DNA of 64,000 bases from an uncultured Clostridia bacterium (GTDB taxonomy: Bacteria; Bacillota; Clostridia; Christensenellales; Borkfalkiaceae). The translations under genes were made by a program, and so were the position numbers. Shown piece after piece: positions 17,437 through 26,275 of this stretch. A model generated the notes under the pieces. It made no database searches. It had not been told where the DNA came from and worked only from the letters and a program-made list of their open reading frames with translations. Location of the stretch: assembly GCA_947632195.1 (NCBI GenBank), contig CANROE010000001.1, forward strand, positions 1-64,000, given 5' to 3'. Position 1 is the first letter of the stretch. The number at the start of each line of letters is the position of its first letter.

Positions 17437-17892
17437 ATGTTGAGAAACGCAAGGCACACCAAAATCCTCGAACTTATCGAGGAAAAAGAAATCGAAACGC
17501 AGGAGGAACTCTGCGAAGAGCTCGCAAACGCGCACTTTAACGTGACGCAGGCGACCGTCTCGCGCGATGTGAGGGAACTCCGCCTCTTCAAAGTGGCGGG
17601 CACGGAGAAACGCTACCGCTACGCCGCGATCAGCAAGAACGAAGGGGAACTTTCCGACAAGATGCGCGCCCTCTTCCAGGCCTGCCTCGAATCGATACAA
17701 GTCGTCGGCAACATGATCATCATCAAGACGCTCAACGGCAACGGCGCGAACGCGGGCGTGGTCGTGGATCGCCTGAACTATGCGGAGGTGGCGGGCAGTA
17801 TCGCAGGCGACGACACCGTATTCACCGTCTGTAAATCCCCCGAAGCCGCGCAGGAAGTGATGGAGCGGCTCTCCCGGATCGCCAAAGTCTGA
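17437..17892 (+). CDS. argR: Arginine repressor ArgR/AhrC
   Basis: The 151-residue regulator has an N-terminal winged helix (NVTQATVSRDVRELRLFKV) and a C-terminal oligomerisation and arginine-binding domain (about 80-150, VDRLNYAEVAGSIAGDDTVF). ATG 17437 is chosen over the TTG six bases upstream because the AGGGAG at 17423-17429 fits it. It is one base from recN. Confidence 0.93.
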   Translation: MLRNARHTKILELIEEKEIETQEELCEELANAHFNVTQATVSRDVRELRLFKVAGTEKRYRYAAISKNEGELSDKMRALFQACLESIQVVGNMIIIKTLNGNGANAGVVVDRLNYAEVAGSIAGDDTVFTVCKSPEAAQEVMERLSRIAKV

Positions 17893-17893
17893 A

Positions 17894-19567
17894 ATGTTAA
17901 AAAGTCTCTCCATACGGAATATCGCGCTCATCGACCGTGCCGACCTCGAATTTTGCGAGGGGCTGAACGTTCTCTCGGGCGAGACGGGCGCGGGCAAGTC
18001 GGTCATTCTCGATTCCATCGACTTTGTACTCGGCGCCAAGGCGGACAAGAGCATGATCCGTTTCGGGCAGACCGAGTGTTCGGTGCGCGCCGAATTTTCG
18101 GCAGACGGGGGGCTCGGCGAATTGCTCGAAGAGCTCGGGATCGACTCCGACGAGACGCTTGTGCTCTCGCGCAAGTTCGGTATCGACGGAAAGGGGAGCG
18201 CCAAAGTGAACGGCTGCGCCGTCTCTGCGACCATGCTCAGGCAGATCACCTCCCGCCTGGTGGACGTCCACGGGCAGAGCGAGCATTTTTTCCTGCTCAA
18301 AGAGAGCAACCAGCTCCGTCTGCTCGACCGTATCGCGGGCGTGGACGCCGAAAAGACAAGGGTGGGAGAACTTCTCTCCGCCCGCAAAGAAATTTTGAAA
18401 AACCTCTCTCTCCTCGGCGGGGACGAGGGGGAACGCTCGCGGCGGCTTGACATTCTGCGCTTTCAGATCGAGGAGATCGAGCGCGCCGCTGTCAAAGAAG
18501 GGGAGGAAGAAACCCTTCTGTCCCTCCGCGAAAAGTACCGCAATGCGGAAAAGATCCTCGGCGGGCTCAACACCGCGCGGGAGTGCCTCGAAGGGGACGG
18601 CGGGGCGGCCGACGCCGCCAATTCCGCCCTGCGGGCTCTGCGCGCCATCTCCCGCTACGGCGACTATGCGGAGATCTGCGAACGGCTCGAAAGCGCGCTC
18701 TCCGAACTTTCCGACCTCGGCGGCGAGCTGGGCTCCTTTGCGGAGGAGCTCGAAATCGACGAGGGCGAACTCGAACGGGTGGAAAACCGTATCGACGAGA
18801 TCCGCGCCTTGAAGAAGAAGTACGGCGGCTCGGAAGGGGAGATCGCCCGTTTCCTCGCGCGCGCCAAAGAGGAGCGGGAAATGCTCGAAAGCAGCGGCGC
18901 GCTCTACGAAAAATTCACGCGGGAACTCAAAGAGACGGACGACCGCCTCTACCTCGCCTGCGTTGCGCTCACGGACGCCCGCAAGCGGGGCGCGAAGGAG
19001 TGGACGGCGCGGGTGGTGGAAGAGCTCAAAACACTGAATATCGCCTCCGCCCGCTTTGAAGTCGAATTCGATTCCTATACCGAGGAGGATGTTTCGCGCG
19101 CGACAAGCGAAGGTCTGGGCGGCGTGCGGTTTTTGTTCTCCGCCAATGCGGGAGAACCTTTAAAGGAGCTCGGCAAGATCATATCGGGTGGCGAAATGAG
19201 CCGTTTCATGCTTGCGATCAAAGCCCAGCTCTCCTCCGTTAACGGTATCGGCACTTATATTTTCGACGAGATCGACGCGGGGATCGGCGGAAAGACCGCC
19301 AAAGTCGTCGCAGAAAAATTTGCGAAAATTTCCCAAAACACCCAGATCATCGCCGTTTCCCATCTCGCGCAGATCGCGGCAGCGGCGGACAGACAGTTCC
19401 TTATCGAAAAGACGGAAGCGGGGGGGAACACTTTCACCCGCGTGCACGCCCTCGACGACGGGGCGCGGCGGCAAGAACTTGCCCGCCTGCTCTCGGGAGA
19501 TACGGACGAGCTCGCTTTGCGGCATGCCGATCTCCTGCTCGAAGAGGCGAAAAAGTATCGGAAATAA
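17894..19567 (+). CDS. recN: DNA repair protein RecN
   Basis: The 557-residue SMC-like protein has Walker A SGETGAGKSVILDSI (28-42), a long coiled-coil middle (about 150-370), the signature GKIISGGEMSRFMLAIKA and Walker B YIFDEIDAGIGGKTA. It acts early in double-strand break repair. It closes the nadK-argR-recN transcription unit. Confidence 0.95.
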   Translation: MLKSLSIRNIALIDRADLEFCEGLNVLSGETGAGKSVILDSIDFVLGAKADKSMIRFGQTECSVRAEFSADGGLGELLEELGIDSDETLVLSRKFGIDGKGSAKVNGCAVSATMLRQITSRLVDVHGQSEHFFLLKESNQLRLLDRIAGVDAEKTRVGELLSARKEILKNLSLLGGDEGERSRRLDILRFQIEEIERAAVKEGEEETLLSLREKYRNAEKILGGLNTARECLEGDGGAADAANSALRALRAISRYGDYAEICERLESALSELSDLGGELGSFAEELEIDEGELERVENRIDEIRALKKKYGGSEGEIARFLARAKEEREMLESSGALYEKFTRELKETDDRLYLACVALTDARKRGAKEWTARVVEELKTLNIASARFEVEFDSYTEEDVSRATSEGLGGVRFLFSANAGEPLKELGKIISGGEMSRFMLAIKAQLSSVNGIGTYIFDEIDAGIGGKTAKVVAEKFAKISQNTQIIAVSHLAQIAAAADRQFLIEKTEAGGNTFTRVHALDDGARRQELARLLSGDTDELALRHADLLLEEAKKYRK

Positions 19568-19945
19568 GATCAAGCGTTGTGTAGCAGCGGTTTTACCAAG
19601 CGTGCAAGTGCGTCCTTTGCGCTGCGGTCGAAATGACATTTAAGCCCACCCCCTTAGCCCCCCTCATGGAGGGGTTTTGCTTACTCCAAAGCGTCATGCT
19701 GAGCCGTAATGTATTTACGCAGTTCGCAAAAGAAAGTCCGCGAAGGCATCTTGGTACGTTTGGCTTGATTAAAACGTACTTGGACGCAACAAGATTCCCT
19801 CGGCGACTCGCTATATCGGACTTTGTTATTTCCTTTTCGGCTCGGAATGACGCACGGGAGGGGGCGGCTCTGTATGACGTGCTTGCGCCCGGCTCTCCTC
19901 TCTCCTCCCGCCAAAATAAACCACACGGGAAGAGAAGAGGGGAAC
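19568..19945. other. Spacer with a MITE-like element
   Basis: Between recN and spoIVB. A fragment reading GCTGCGGTCGAAATGACA (about 19619-19636) resembles the end of the repeat family at 54902-55059, and 19691-19853 is a full MITE-like copy. No gene is supported. Confidence 0.6.
19691..19853. repeat. 163-bp MITE-like element, copy 2
   Basis: Begins GCGTCATGCTGAGCCGTAAT and ends with the inverted counterpart of GCGTCATTCCGAGCCG. Orientation is opposite to copy 1 (1229-1393) and the same as copy 3 (35295-35459). Confidence 0.7.
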
Positions 19946-19975
19946 GCATAGAACGGTTCGGGCTTGCGCAAATTA
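19946..19975 (+). promoter_or_regulatory. Candidate forespore (sigma-F/G type) promoter of spoIVB
   Basis: GCATA (19946-19950), 18-base spacer and CAAATTA (19969-19975) fit the forespore consensus with one -10 mismatch. In B. subtilis spoIVB is transcribed by sigma-F and sigma-G. Confidence 0.45.
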
Positions 19976-20012
19976 GCTCTGTTGAGTCCACGGCGGACCA
20001 TGGAGGATTACA

Positions 20013-21023
20013 TTGCGTAAGCTGAAATTTTATATTGCCGCGCTCGCGCTTGCGCTCTGCTGCGTGTTCTTTCCGCAACAGGCGGTCACGGCGGACGCGG
20101 CGGGCGGAAAATATTACTTGGGCGGCATGACTGCGGGGTTTATGCTCGGCGCGGGCGGCGCCGAGATCATCGATCTGAGCGAAGTCAACGCGGAGGACGG
20201 CGTTCACCGTCCTGCCGAGGAGGCGGGGCTGAAAACGGGCGACTGTATCTGCGCCGTCAACGGGAAACAGATCAAGACCATCAAGGAACTGAATGAGGCG
20301 CTCGCGGCATGCGGCGGAAAGGAAGTCACCCTCATGGTGCGGAGAAACGGTGAGACTGCCGAAGTGCCCGTTCTCCCCGTAAAGGAGAAAAAGAGCGGAA
20401 AATATAAGATCGGCGTGCTCATTAGGGATACGCTTTCGGGGATCGGGACGGTCACATTCATCGACAAAGAGACGGGACGTTTCGGCGCGCTGGGGCATAA
20501 AGTTGCCGACGAGGGCAACCGCCTGCTCGAAATTTCGGACAGCAAGGTGTATTTGTGCAGTATCGTCGGGGTGAATAAGGGCACGCGCGGGAAGGCGGGG
20601 GAGTTGCGCGGCCTCTTCCTCAACGACAAGGCGATCGCCCGCGCCGAGAAAGTTTGCGCTACGGGGCTCTACGGAAAATTTGAAAATTACGACTATTCCC
20701 GCTGTACGCTCGTAGATATTGCGCCCCTTGCGCAGGCGACCATCGGCAAGGCGATCATCTATTCCACCGTGGACGGGACCTGTCCGCAGCCGTATGAGAT
20801 CGCGATCGCAAAAGTGGACGAGGGAAACCGTGAGAACAAGAACTTCGTCATCAAGGTGACGGATGAAAAGCTCATCGAAGAGACGGGCGGGATCGTGCAG
20901 GGCATGAGCGGCAGTCCCATCGTGCAGAACGGAAAGCTCATCGGCGCGGTCACCCATGTATTTCTCAACGACCCGACGCGGGGATATGGCATTGGCATTG
21001 AGAAAATGATTGAGGAAAAATAA
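20013..21023 (+). CDS. spoIVB: SpoIVB serine peptidase (S55)
   Basis: The 336-residue forespore-secreted protease signals activation of pro-sigma-K in the mother cell. It has a signal/anchor helix (about 4-25), a PDZ domain (about 55-120, AGLKTGDCICAVNGKQI) and the S55 domain with FGALGHKV and the catalytic-serine motif GMSGSP (297-302). TTG 20013 is the start, with GGAGG at the right distance. It is shorter than the B. subtilis protein. Its last codons (RGYGIGIEKMIEEK) recur at 26145 and 29088, bounding two downstream accessory cassettes. Confidence 0.93.
   Translation: MRKLKFYIAALALALCCVFFPQQAVTADAAGGKYYLGGMTAGFMLGAGGAEIIDLSEVNAEDGVHRPAEEAGLKTGDCICAVNGKQIKTIKELNEALAACGGKEVTLMVRRNGETAEVPVLPVKEKKSGKYKIGVLIRDTLSGIGTVTFIDKETGRFGALGHKVADEGNRLLEISDSKVYLCSIVGVNKGTRGKAGELRGLFLNDKAIARAEKVCATGLYGKFENYDYSRCTLVDIAPLAQATIGKAIIYSTVDGTCPQPYEIAIAKVDEGNRENKNFVIKVTDEKLIEETGGIVQGMSGSPIVQNGKLIGAVTHVFLNDPTRGYGIGIEKMIEEK
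20982..21010 (+). repeat. spoIVB 3'-end repeat, copy A (in the intact gene)
   Basis: This 29-base core encodes GYGIGIEKMI. It matches copy C (29088-29116) at 27 and copy B (26145-26173) at 25 of 29 positions, mostly synonymous third-base changes. Similarity to copy B extends about 70 bases further through the stop codon and terminator. Confidence 0.85.
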
Positions 21024-21048
21024 ATAAAAAAGCGTTTTCAAATGGGAA

Positions 21049-21083
21049 AACGGCAGCGGCGAGGGAATTTCCCTCGCCGCTGC
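21049..21083. terminator. Terminator after spoIVB and the alcohol dehydrogenase gene
   Basis: Arms 21053-21067 and 21069-21083 are perfectly complementary (GCAGCGGCGAGGGAA). T-rich flanks on the minus-strand side suit termination of the gene ending at 21088. A near copy lies at 26212-26250. Confidence 0.7.
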
Positions 21084-21087
21084 TGTA

Positions 21088-22356
21088 TCATTTTGCCGTT
21101 TCGCCGATGTTCCCGCCGCACAACTTCCTGTACATCGCTTTGAGTTTTTCTTTCCCCCATAAGACGGGGACGGGATAGAGCGGATTTGCCTCTTTTTCGG
21201 CGTAAGACGCAAGTTCTTCAATATCGTCGCGGCGAATTTCAGGAAAGGTACTGCCGATCCCGAATGCGGCGTTCATTGCCTCGATTTTTCCGATCACGGC
21301 CTCCGCTCCCTGCTCATAGGACGCATTCTTGTCTACAAGCACGCAGAAAAGGGCGATTTTCCATAGCTTTTTATGAACGGCTTTGCCGTATTCCCGCAAT
21401 ACGACAGGCAGGATCACCGCGTTGGCAAGCCCGTGCGCGATGTTGTATTTTCCGCCGAGCGGGTGCGCAAGCGCGTGAACATAACCGACATACGCTTTGC
21501 TGAACGCTCTCCCCGCCTTGTGCGACGCGAAAAGCATTGCCTTTGCCGCCGCCCTGTCGCCGCCATAGGACTTTTCGAGGTTTTCAAATACGAGCTTGAT
21601 CGCCTCCAAAGCGTCTTTGCGCGTCCCTTTGTTTCCGCCTCTGCCGATATACGCCTCGATCGCATGGGTGAGCGCGTCCATGCCCGTTGTTGCGATAATG
21701 TGTTTGGGAAGCGACGCGGTCAGACTTTCATCCAAAACGGCGTAAGAAGGAATGAGCGGGAAGTCGTTGATCGCATATTTGTGGTGCGTGACAGAATCGA
21801 CAACGACTGCGGCAAGCGTCGTTTCGCTTCCCGTCCCCGCCGTCGTGGGAACGGCAACAAGCAAGGGAATTGCCTTTCGCACCTTCAAAATTCCGCTCAT
21901 TTTCCCGAGCGTTTTTGTGGGACGGGCGACAAGAGCGCCGACGCATTTCGCACAGTCCATGGGCGAGCCGCCGCCGAACCCTATCAGACAGTCGCAGCCC
22001 TCGCTCCTATAAATTTTTAACGCTTCCTCGGCGTTGTCCGTCGTGGGATTGGCAACTACGCCGCTATAAACGGAGCAAGCAACCCCCGCCTCCTTCAAGG
22101 CATTTTGGAGCGGCTGCGTAAGTCCGAGTTCGTAAATTGTCTTGTCGGTAACGATCAGAGCGTGCGTTTTTCCGTTGGACCGCAAAACCGACGGCACTTC
22201 GGTTATCTTTTCGATAATTTTAGGGTCTTTATAGGGCAACAGCGGGAGAGCAAGTTTCAGCACCCCCTGAAAAATACGGCAATACAGTCTTTTGAAGAAG
22301 TTGACGCCTTTTTCGGCGCGCGGGATCCGCGAAAATAGATAAACGGGCTTTTTCAT
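21088..22356 (-). CDS. Iron-containing alcohol dehydrogenase (group III)
   Basis: The 422-residue protein has the NAD-binding GFGGGSPMDCAK motif (about 127-138), TTAGTGSETT (about 170-180), and the metal-binding region with KHIIATTGMDALTHAIEAY and GYVHALAHPLGGKYNIAHG. It would interconvert an alcohol and aldehyde or ketone; substrate unknown. The start region is a 19-base tandem duplication so that a four-codon M-K-K-P-stop frame precedes the true start. A strong promoter lies at 22404-22432. It is on the opposite strand to the sugar transporter and within the cassette bounded by spoIVB repeats. Confidence 0.88.
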   Translation of the reverse strand: MKKPVYLFSRIPRAEKGVNFFKRLYCRIFQGVLKLALPLLPYKDPKIIEKITEVPSVLRSNGKTHALIVTDKTIYELGLTQPLQNALKEAGVACSVYSGVVANPTTDNAEEALKIYRSEGCDCLIGFGGGSPMDCAKCVGALVARPTKTLGKMSGILKVRKAIPLLVAVPTTAGTGSETTLAAVVVDSVTHHKYAINDFPLIPSYAVLDESLTASLPKHIIATTGMDALTHAIEAYIGRGGNKGTRKDALEAIKLVFENLEKSYGGDRAAAKAMLFASHKAGRAFSKAYVGYVHALAHPLGGKYNIAHGLANAVILPVVLREYGKAVHKKLWKIALFCVLVDKNASYEQGAEAVIGKIEAMNAAFGIGSTFPEIRRDDIEELASYAEKEANPLYPVPVLWGKEKLKAMYRKLCGGNIGETAK

Positions 22357-22383
22357 TTTTCTATGGCTTTTTCATTTTTCTAT
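22346..22383 (-). repeat. 19-bp tandem duplication of the start region
   Basis: 22346-22364 and 22365-22383 are identical. Each contains ATGAAAAAGCC on the minus strand; the upstream copy reads ATG AAA AAG CCA TAG. Confidence 0.85.
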
Positions 22384-22404
22384 TCGTCGATTGGTCAACG
22401 AATA
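22381..22404. promoter_or_regulatory. Possible operator of the alcohol dehydrogenase gene
   Basis: TATTCGT (22381-22387) and ACGAATA (22398-22404) are 7-base inverted repeats spaced by 10 bases, covering the predicted transcription start. A repressor site is inferred from position only. Confidence 0.35.
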
Positions 22405-22432
22405 GTATATCTGTCTTCGATCGCTTTGTCAA
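22404..22432 (-). promoter_or_regulatory. Vegetative promoter of the alcohol dehydrogenase gene
   Basis: On the minus strand TTGACA (22432-22427), 17-base spacer, TATACT (22409-22404). Confidence 0.8.
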
Positions 22433-22484
22433 CTGATTTATTCGGGAGGGGCTTTATGGGAAAAGAAACATGCCGATAGAAGGC

Positions 22485-22513
22485 TTGACAAAAAAATTAC
22501 CAATATATATAAT
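22485..22513 (+). promoter_or_regulatory. Vegetative promoter of the sugar ABC importer operon
   Basis: Consensus TTGACA (22485-22490), 17-base spacer, consensus TATAAT (22508-22513). Leader of about 75 bases to the ATG at 22597. Confidence 0.85.
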
Positions 22514-22596
22514 AAAACACGATCGAGTGAGGAACTTAAATCATGATTTGATGGTCTGTAAAAGTATAACAAGATAATACGAAAGAGGATCGAGAA

Positions 22597-24333
22597 ATGA
22601 CGAAGGTTTACGAGAAAAACGGGAAGAGAAAAAATGCAATGAAAACGGCCATGGGAATTTTTTGCGCTCTGGCGCTGACGCTCGCGAGCGCCGTAGGCTG
22701 CGGCGGAAATAGCGGGATCGACCCGAACAGAGCACAACTCTATGTGTCGAGTTATGAAGGCGGTTTCGGCAACGATTGGCTGAAAGCAGTCGCCGCGCGT
22801 TTCGAGGAGGAGAATGCCGAAAACAGCTTTCTCCCCGGCAAGACGGGCGTGCAGATCGTGATCGACGGCAATAAAAAGAGCGGTCAAACTTTGCTCGCCA
22901 ACATGGATGCCTATCCGCAGGACCTCTTTTTTACCGAGCGCGGCTACTATTACGACGGCGTCTTTCAAGGGCAGTACCTCGACATCACCGACGCCGTAAA
23001 AGAAGATCTCTCCGAATACGGCGAAGAGGGGAGCATCTTCGACAAATTCAACGACGCGCAGAAGAGCTACTTCGAGCATGACGGCAAGATCTATGCGGTC
23101 CCGCACTACGCCTCCTATTTCGGGCTCTCCTACGACATCGATCTCTTCGAGCGGGAAAACCTCTATTTCGCGCGAGAGGGCGGGGAGGGGAGGTTTGTAC
23201 AGAGCGCAGAGCAGCTGCGTTCTTTGGGCCCCGACGGAAAAACAGGAAAAGAGGGGGACATCGACTACTCGGCAGACGACGGACTTCCCGCGACCTACGA
23301 CGAGTTCTTCGAGCTATGCGATCATATGCTCGAAAAGGGCATTACGCCGCTCACCTATGCGGGAGAGACGCGCAAAGTCTATTTGAACAGTTTTCTGACG
23401 GCCCTCTATGCCGATGCCGAAGGAGAGGAACAGATGGCGCTCAACTATTCCTTTAACGGGTTAGCGGACGATCTCGTGAACGACTTTCAAGTGGACGCCT
23501 CGGGAAAGATACTCTCGCTCTCCCTGGCAGAGCCGACCGAGATCGGACAAAGTTCCGGCTGGAAACTCATCCGCCAAGCGGGGCGCGCCTATGCGCTGAG
23601 TTTTCTGGACCGCCTCGCCTCCGACGAGCGGTATCTCCACGCGGACGCAAAGAACGACGCCTGCTCTCACACCGAGGCGCAGTACGGGTTCCTCGAAAGC
23701 AGCTTTACAGACGCTCCCATCGGGTTTTTCATCGACGGCATCTATTGGGAGAACGAGGCGGAAGCCTCGGGGAGCTTTGCCATGCTCGCGGAAGAGTACG
23801 GGGAAAGGGCGCTCCGCAAAAACCGCAGGCTGGGCTTTCTCCCTCTTCCCAAGGCGGATGACGGCCACCTGGGCTCCACAACGCTACTCGATAACCTTTA
23901 CAGTCTCGCTTTCATCAATGCAAAGATCGACCCCGCGAAGATCCCGCTTGCCAAAGCCTTCCTGCGCTACTGCTATACCGACCGTTCTCTCGTGGAATTC
24001 ACGGCGATGACGAACACACCGCGTTCCCTCCGCTATGAAATGCCCGAAAGCGAACTCAAAAAGATGACATCCTTCGGCAGTTCCGTTCTGTCGCTGAAAA
24101 ACAAAGGGGACACCGCAGTCGTCTATCCGTTCGATACGGATCCGCTCTATCTCAACCATCAATCCGATTTCAATCTCGACAAACGTTGGAGCGCGGTCAT
24201 CGGCGGGCTCTCCGAGAGTTGTCCCATCGATCGTTTCCGCAATGGCGTCTCCGCCGCAGAGTACTTCGCGGGGATGGAAGAGCAATATTCGGCGTCCTCA
24301 TGGGAGGCATTGTATGGCGTCCATTTCCAATGA
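22597..24333 (+). CDS. ABC transporter extracellular solute-binding lipoprotein
   Basis: The 578-residue protein has a basic start, a hydrophobic signal (about 16-34) and a lipobox ending at Cys35 (SAVGC). The rest resembles large family 1 sugar-binding proteins of oligosaccharide importers (LPATYDEFFELCDHMLEKGITPLTY and a C-terminal AKAFLRYCYTD segment). It should deliver a sugar to the permease pair encoded next. AGAGGA precedes ATG 22597. The ligand is not evident. Confidence 0.85.
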   Translation: MTKVYEKNGKRKNAMKTAMGIFCALALTLASAVGCGGNSGIDPNRAQLYVSSYEGGFGNDWLKAVAARFEEENAENSFLPGKTGVQIVIDGNKKSGQTLLANMDAYPQDLFFTERGYYYDGVFQGQYLDITDAVKEDLSEYGEEGSIFDKFNDAQKSYFEHDGKIYAVPHYASYFGLSYDIDLFERENLYFAREGGEGRFVQSAEQLRSLGPDGKTGKEGDIDYSADDGLPATYDEFFELCDHMLEKGITPLTYAGETRKVYLNSFLTALYADAEGEEQMALNYSFNGLADDLVNDFQVDASGKILSLSLAEPTEIGQSSGWKLIRQAGRAYALSFLDRLASDERYLHADAKNDACSHTEAQYGFLESSFTDAPIGFFIDGIYWENEAEASGSFAMLAEEYGERALRKNRRLGFLPLPKADDGHLGSTTLLDNLYSLAFINAKIDPAKIPLAKAFLRYCYTDRSLVEFTAMTNTPRSLRYEMPESELKKMTSFGSSVLSLKNKGDTAVVYPFDTDPLYLNHQSDFNLDKRWSAVIGGLSESCPIDRFRNGVSAAEYFAGMEEQYSASSWEALYGVHFQ

Positions 24334-25231
24334 GCGGAAGGGGAGGGGCGCGCTGCGCAGAAAGAGGCGCAACGACCTGATCTTCTATGGGGCAATGCTT
24401 GCCTTTCCGCTCATACAATTTGCGATCTTCTACATAGCGGTCAATGTCAATTCCCTCGTCATGGCGTTTGAACGTTACGACTACTCCACGGGGGAGACTT
24501 CCTTCGCGGGGTTTGCACAATTCGGGCAGGCGCTCTATCTCCTGTTCCGCTCTCCCGAACTCTCCGCCGCATGGAAAAATACCTTACTCCTCTTTGTCTT
24601 TTCCCTGATCGGAGATGGGCTCGGCGTATTGTTCTCCTATTATATCGCCAAGAAAAAGCCGCTTGCAACTCTCTTGAAGATCGGTATCGTGTTGCCCACG
24701 CTCCTTTCCGCCATCGCAATGGCGGTGCTCTTCAAGTACTTCGGCGAACGCGCTTTTCCCGTTCTCTTTCATACGGAAGGGCTCTTTTCGGGCGGGGGCG
24801 TGCTGTTCGTTCTGCTCTTCTATCATATCTGGATGGGGCTTGGGACGAGCGTTCTCGTGTTAACGGGTGCGATGAGCGCGATCCCGAAGTCTCTTTCGGA
24901 GGCGGCAAAACTGGACGGCTGCACCTTTATGAAAGAGCTCTTCTATATCACGCTGCCCATGATCTATCCCACGCTCGTCACCTTTTTCGTGATCGACGTT
25001 GCGGGGCTCTTCGTCGGGCAGATGGGGCTCTATCACTTCTTTGCGGATGAGGCCGATCCCGCGCTCTATACCTACGGATACTATCTCTTCCGCGAGGCGC
25101 GGAGCGCCACGCTTGCCGAATATCCCGTGCTTGCCGCGATGGGCGCGCTCTTCACACTCGTCACCGCGCCCCTTGCGCTCCTTTCAAAAAAACTATTGAT
25201 CCGCTTGGGTCCTTCGGAAGAATCAGTATGA
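24314..25231 (+). CDS. Sugar ABC transporter permease, MalF/UgpA type
   Basis: The 305-residue protein has six predicted membrane helices and the EAA loop EAAKLDGCTFMKELFYITLP that contacts the ATPase. ATG 24314 with GGGAGG at 24302 is chosen; it overlaps the end of the binding-protein gene by 20 bases. It forms the channel with the next gene. Confidence 0.9.
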   Translation: MASISNERKGRGALRRKRRNDLIFYGAMLAFPLIQFAIFYIAVNVNSLVMAFERYDYSTGETSFAGFAQFGQALYLLFRSPELSAAWKNTLLLFVFSLIGDGLGVLFSYYIAKKKPLATLLKIGIVLPTLLSAIAMAVLFKYFGERAFPVLFHTEGLFSGGGVLFVLLFYHIWMGLGTSVLVLTGAMSAIPKSLSEAAKLDGCTFMKELFYITLPMIYPTLVTFFVIDVAGLFVGQMGLYHFFADEADPALYTYGYYLFREARSATLAEYPVLAAMGALFTLVTAPLALLSKKLLIRLGPSEESV

Positions 25232-26118
25232 AAAATTTCGGGGAAAAAGTCAAAAAAAGTGTGAGCGGGCTGCCTGCATTTCTCCTTTTCTTGCTCATGG
25301 CGGCATACTTTTTGCTCGTCCTGTTTTTGCTGCTTTGGGGGCTGTCCGTTTCCTTGAAATCCGTCGCCCAATTCCGCGCTTCTCCACTTGGCTTTCCCGA
25401 GGGGGAATGGCATTTTGAAAATTATCTCAACGCCTTTAAGACCTTCAACGTGCCCCTCCACGGCGGAAGGGTGGAAATAGGCTTGCTCGCGCAATACGGC
25501 TATTCCTTGCTCTATGCGGCAGGCGGAGCGTTTTTCGGGACGCTCGTGCCCTGCATCACGGCATACGTCACCGCAAAATTTCCCTTCCGTTTCGGAAAGC
25601 TCGTCTATGCGATCGTCGTTGTCGCGCTCGGTTTTCCCATTGTCGGCGCGCTCCCGTCCCAACTGCGGCTGATGTCCTTCCTCGGCCTCTACGATTCCTT
25701 CTTCGGCGTTTGGCTCATGCAGGCGAGTTTTCTCGGCATTTACTTTCTCATCTTCCATGCGGCCTATGCGGGAGCACCCAAAGACATCGCGGAAGCCGCC
25801 GAGATGGACGGGGCGGGGAATTTGCGCATCTTTCTCGAAATCGCGCTTCCGCTTTCGGGAAAACTCTTCTTCACCGTCATGCTCATCAAGTTTATCGGCT
25901 ATTGGAACGACTATCAAACGCCGATGCTCTTTCTGCCCTCCTTCCCGACGGCGGCATACGGCATGTACTATTTCTTCTTTGACACGCGGACGACTTCGGC
26001 ATGGCCGACCATGAAGATCGCGGGAGCGATCCTGTTGCTTGCTCCCGTCTTCGTCATCTTCCTCTGTTTTCAAAAGAGGCTCGTGGGCGATCTCATGCTC
26101 GGCGGGATCAAGGAATAG
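25228..26118 (+). CDS. Sugar ABC transporter permease, MalG/UgpE type
   Basis: The 296-residue protein has six membrane helices and the EAA loop EAAEMDGAGNLRIFLEIALP. It overlaps the first permease by four bases (ATGA). No ATPase gene follows, so a shared MsiK-type ATPase encoded elsewhere is presumed. The spoIVB 3'-end repeat (copy B) begins 26 bases after the stop. Confidence 0.9.
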   Translation: MKNFGEKVKKSVSGLPAFLLFLLMAAYFLLVLFLLLWGLSVSLKSVAQFRASPLGFPEGEWHFENYLNAFKTFNVPLHGGRVEIGLLAQYGYSLLYAAGGAFFGTLVPCITAYVTAKFPFRFGKLVYAIVVVALGFPIVGALPSQLRLMSFLGLYDSFFGVWLMQASFLGIYFLIFHAAYAGAPKDIAEAAEMDGAGNLRIFLEIALPLSGKLFFTVMLIKFIGYWNDYQTPMLFLPSFPTAAYGMYYFFFDTRTTSAWPTMKIAGAILLLAPVFVIFLCFQKRLVGDLMLGGIKE

Positions 26119-26139
26119 GGAAGGATTACATCGACCCGA

Positions 26140-26187
26140 TGAGAGGATATGGCATCGGTATTGAAAAGATGATTGAAGAAAAATAAT
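26140..26187 (+). pseudogene. Detached 3' end of spoIVB
   Basis: An in-frame RGYGIGIEKMIEEK followed by TAA, identical in residues to the end of intact SpoIVB but differing at several third positions. It lacks any start or upstream coding part. Confidence 0.7.
26145..26173 (+). repeat. spoIVB 3'-end repeat, copy B
   Basis: Encodes GYGIGIEKMI and is preceded by DPMR where intact spoIVB has DPTR, then continues EEK-stop. It is a detached gene end, 26 bases beyond the permease stop, followed by a terminator nearly identical to that of spoIVB. Confidence 0.85.
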
Positions 26188-26211
26188 TAAAAAATTATTT
26201 TCCGGCAGGAA

Positions 26212-26250
26212 AACGGCAGCGGCGAGGGAAGTTCCCTCGCCGCTGCCGTT
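26212..26250. terminator. Terminator between the permease and histidine kinase genes
   Basis: Perfect 19-base arms (26212-26230 and 26232-26250) around one base. The stem core is the same as at 21053-21083. It can serve both converging transcripts. Confidence 0.75.
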
Positions 26251-26275
26251 TATCAAAAAATAAGAAAGTATACCA

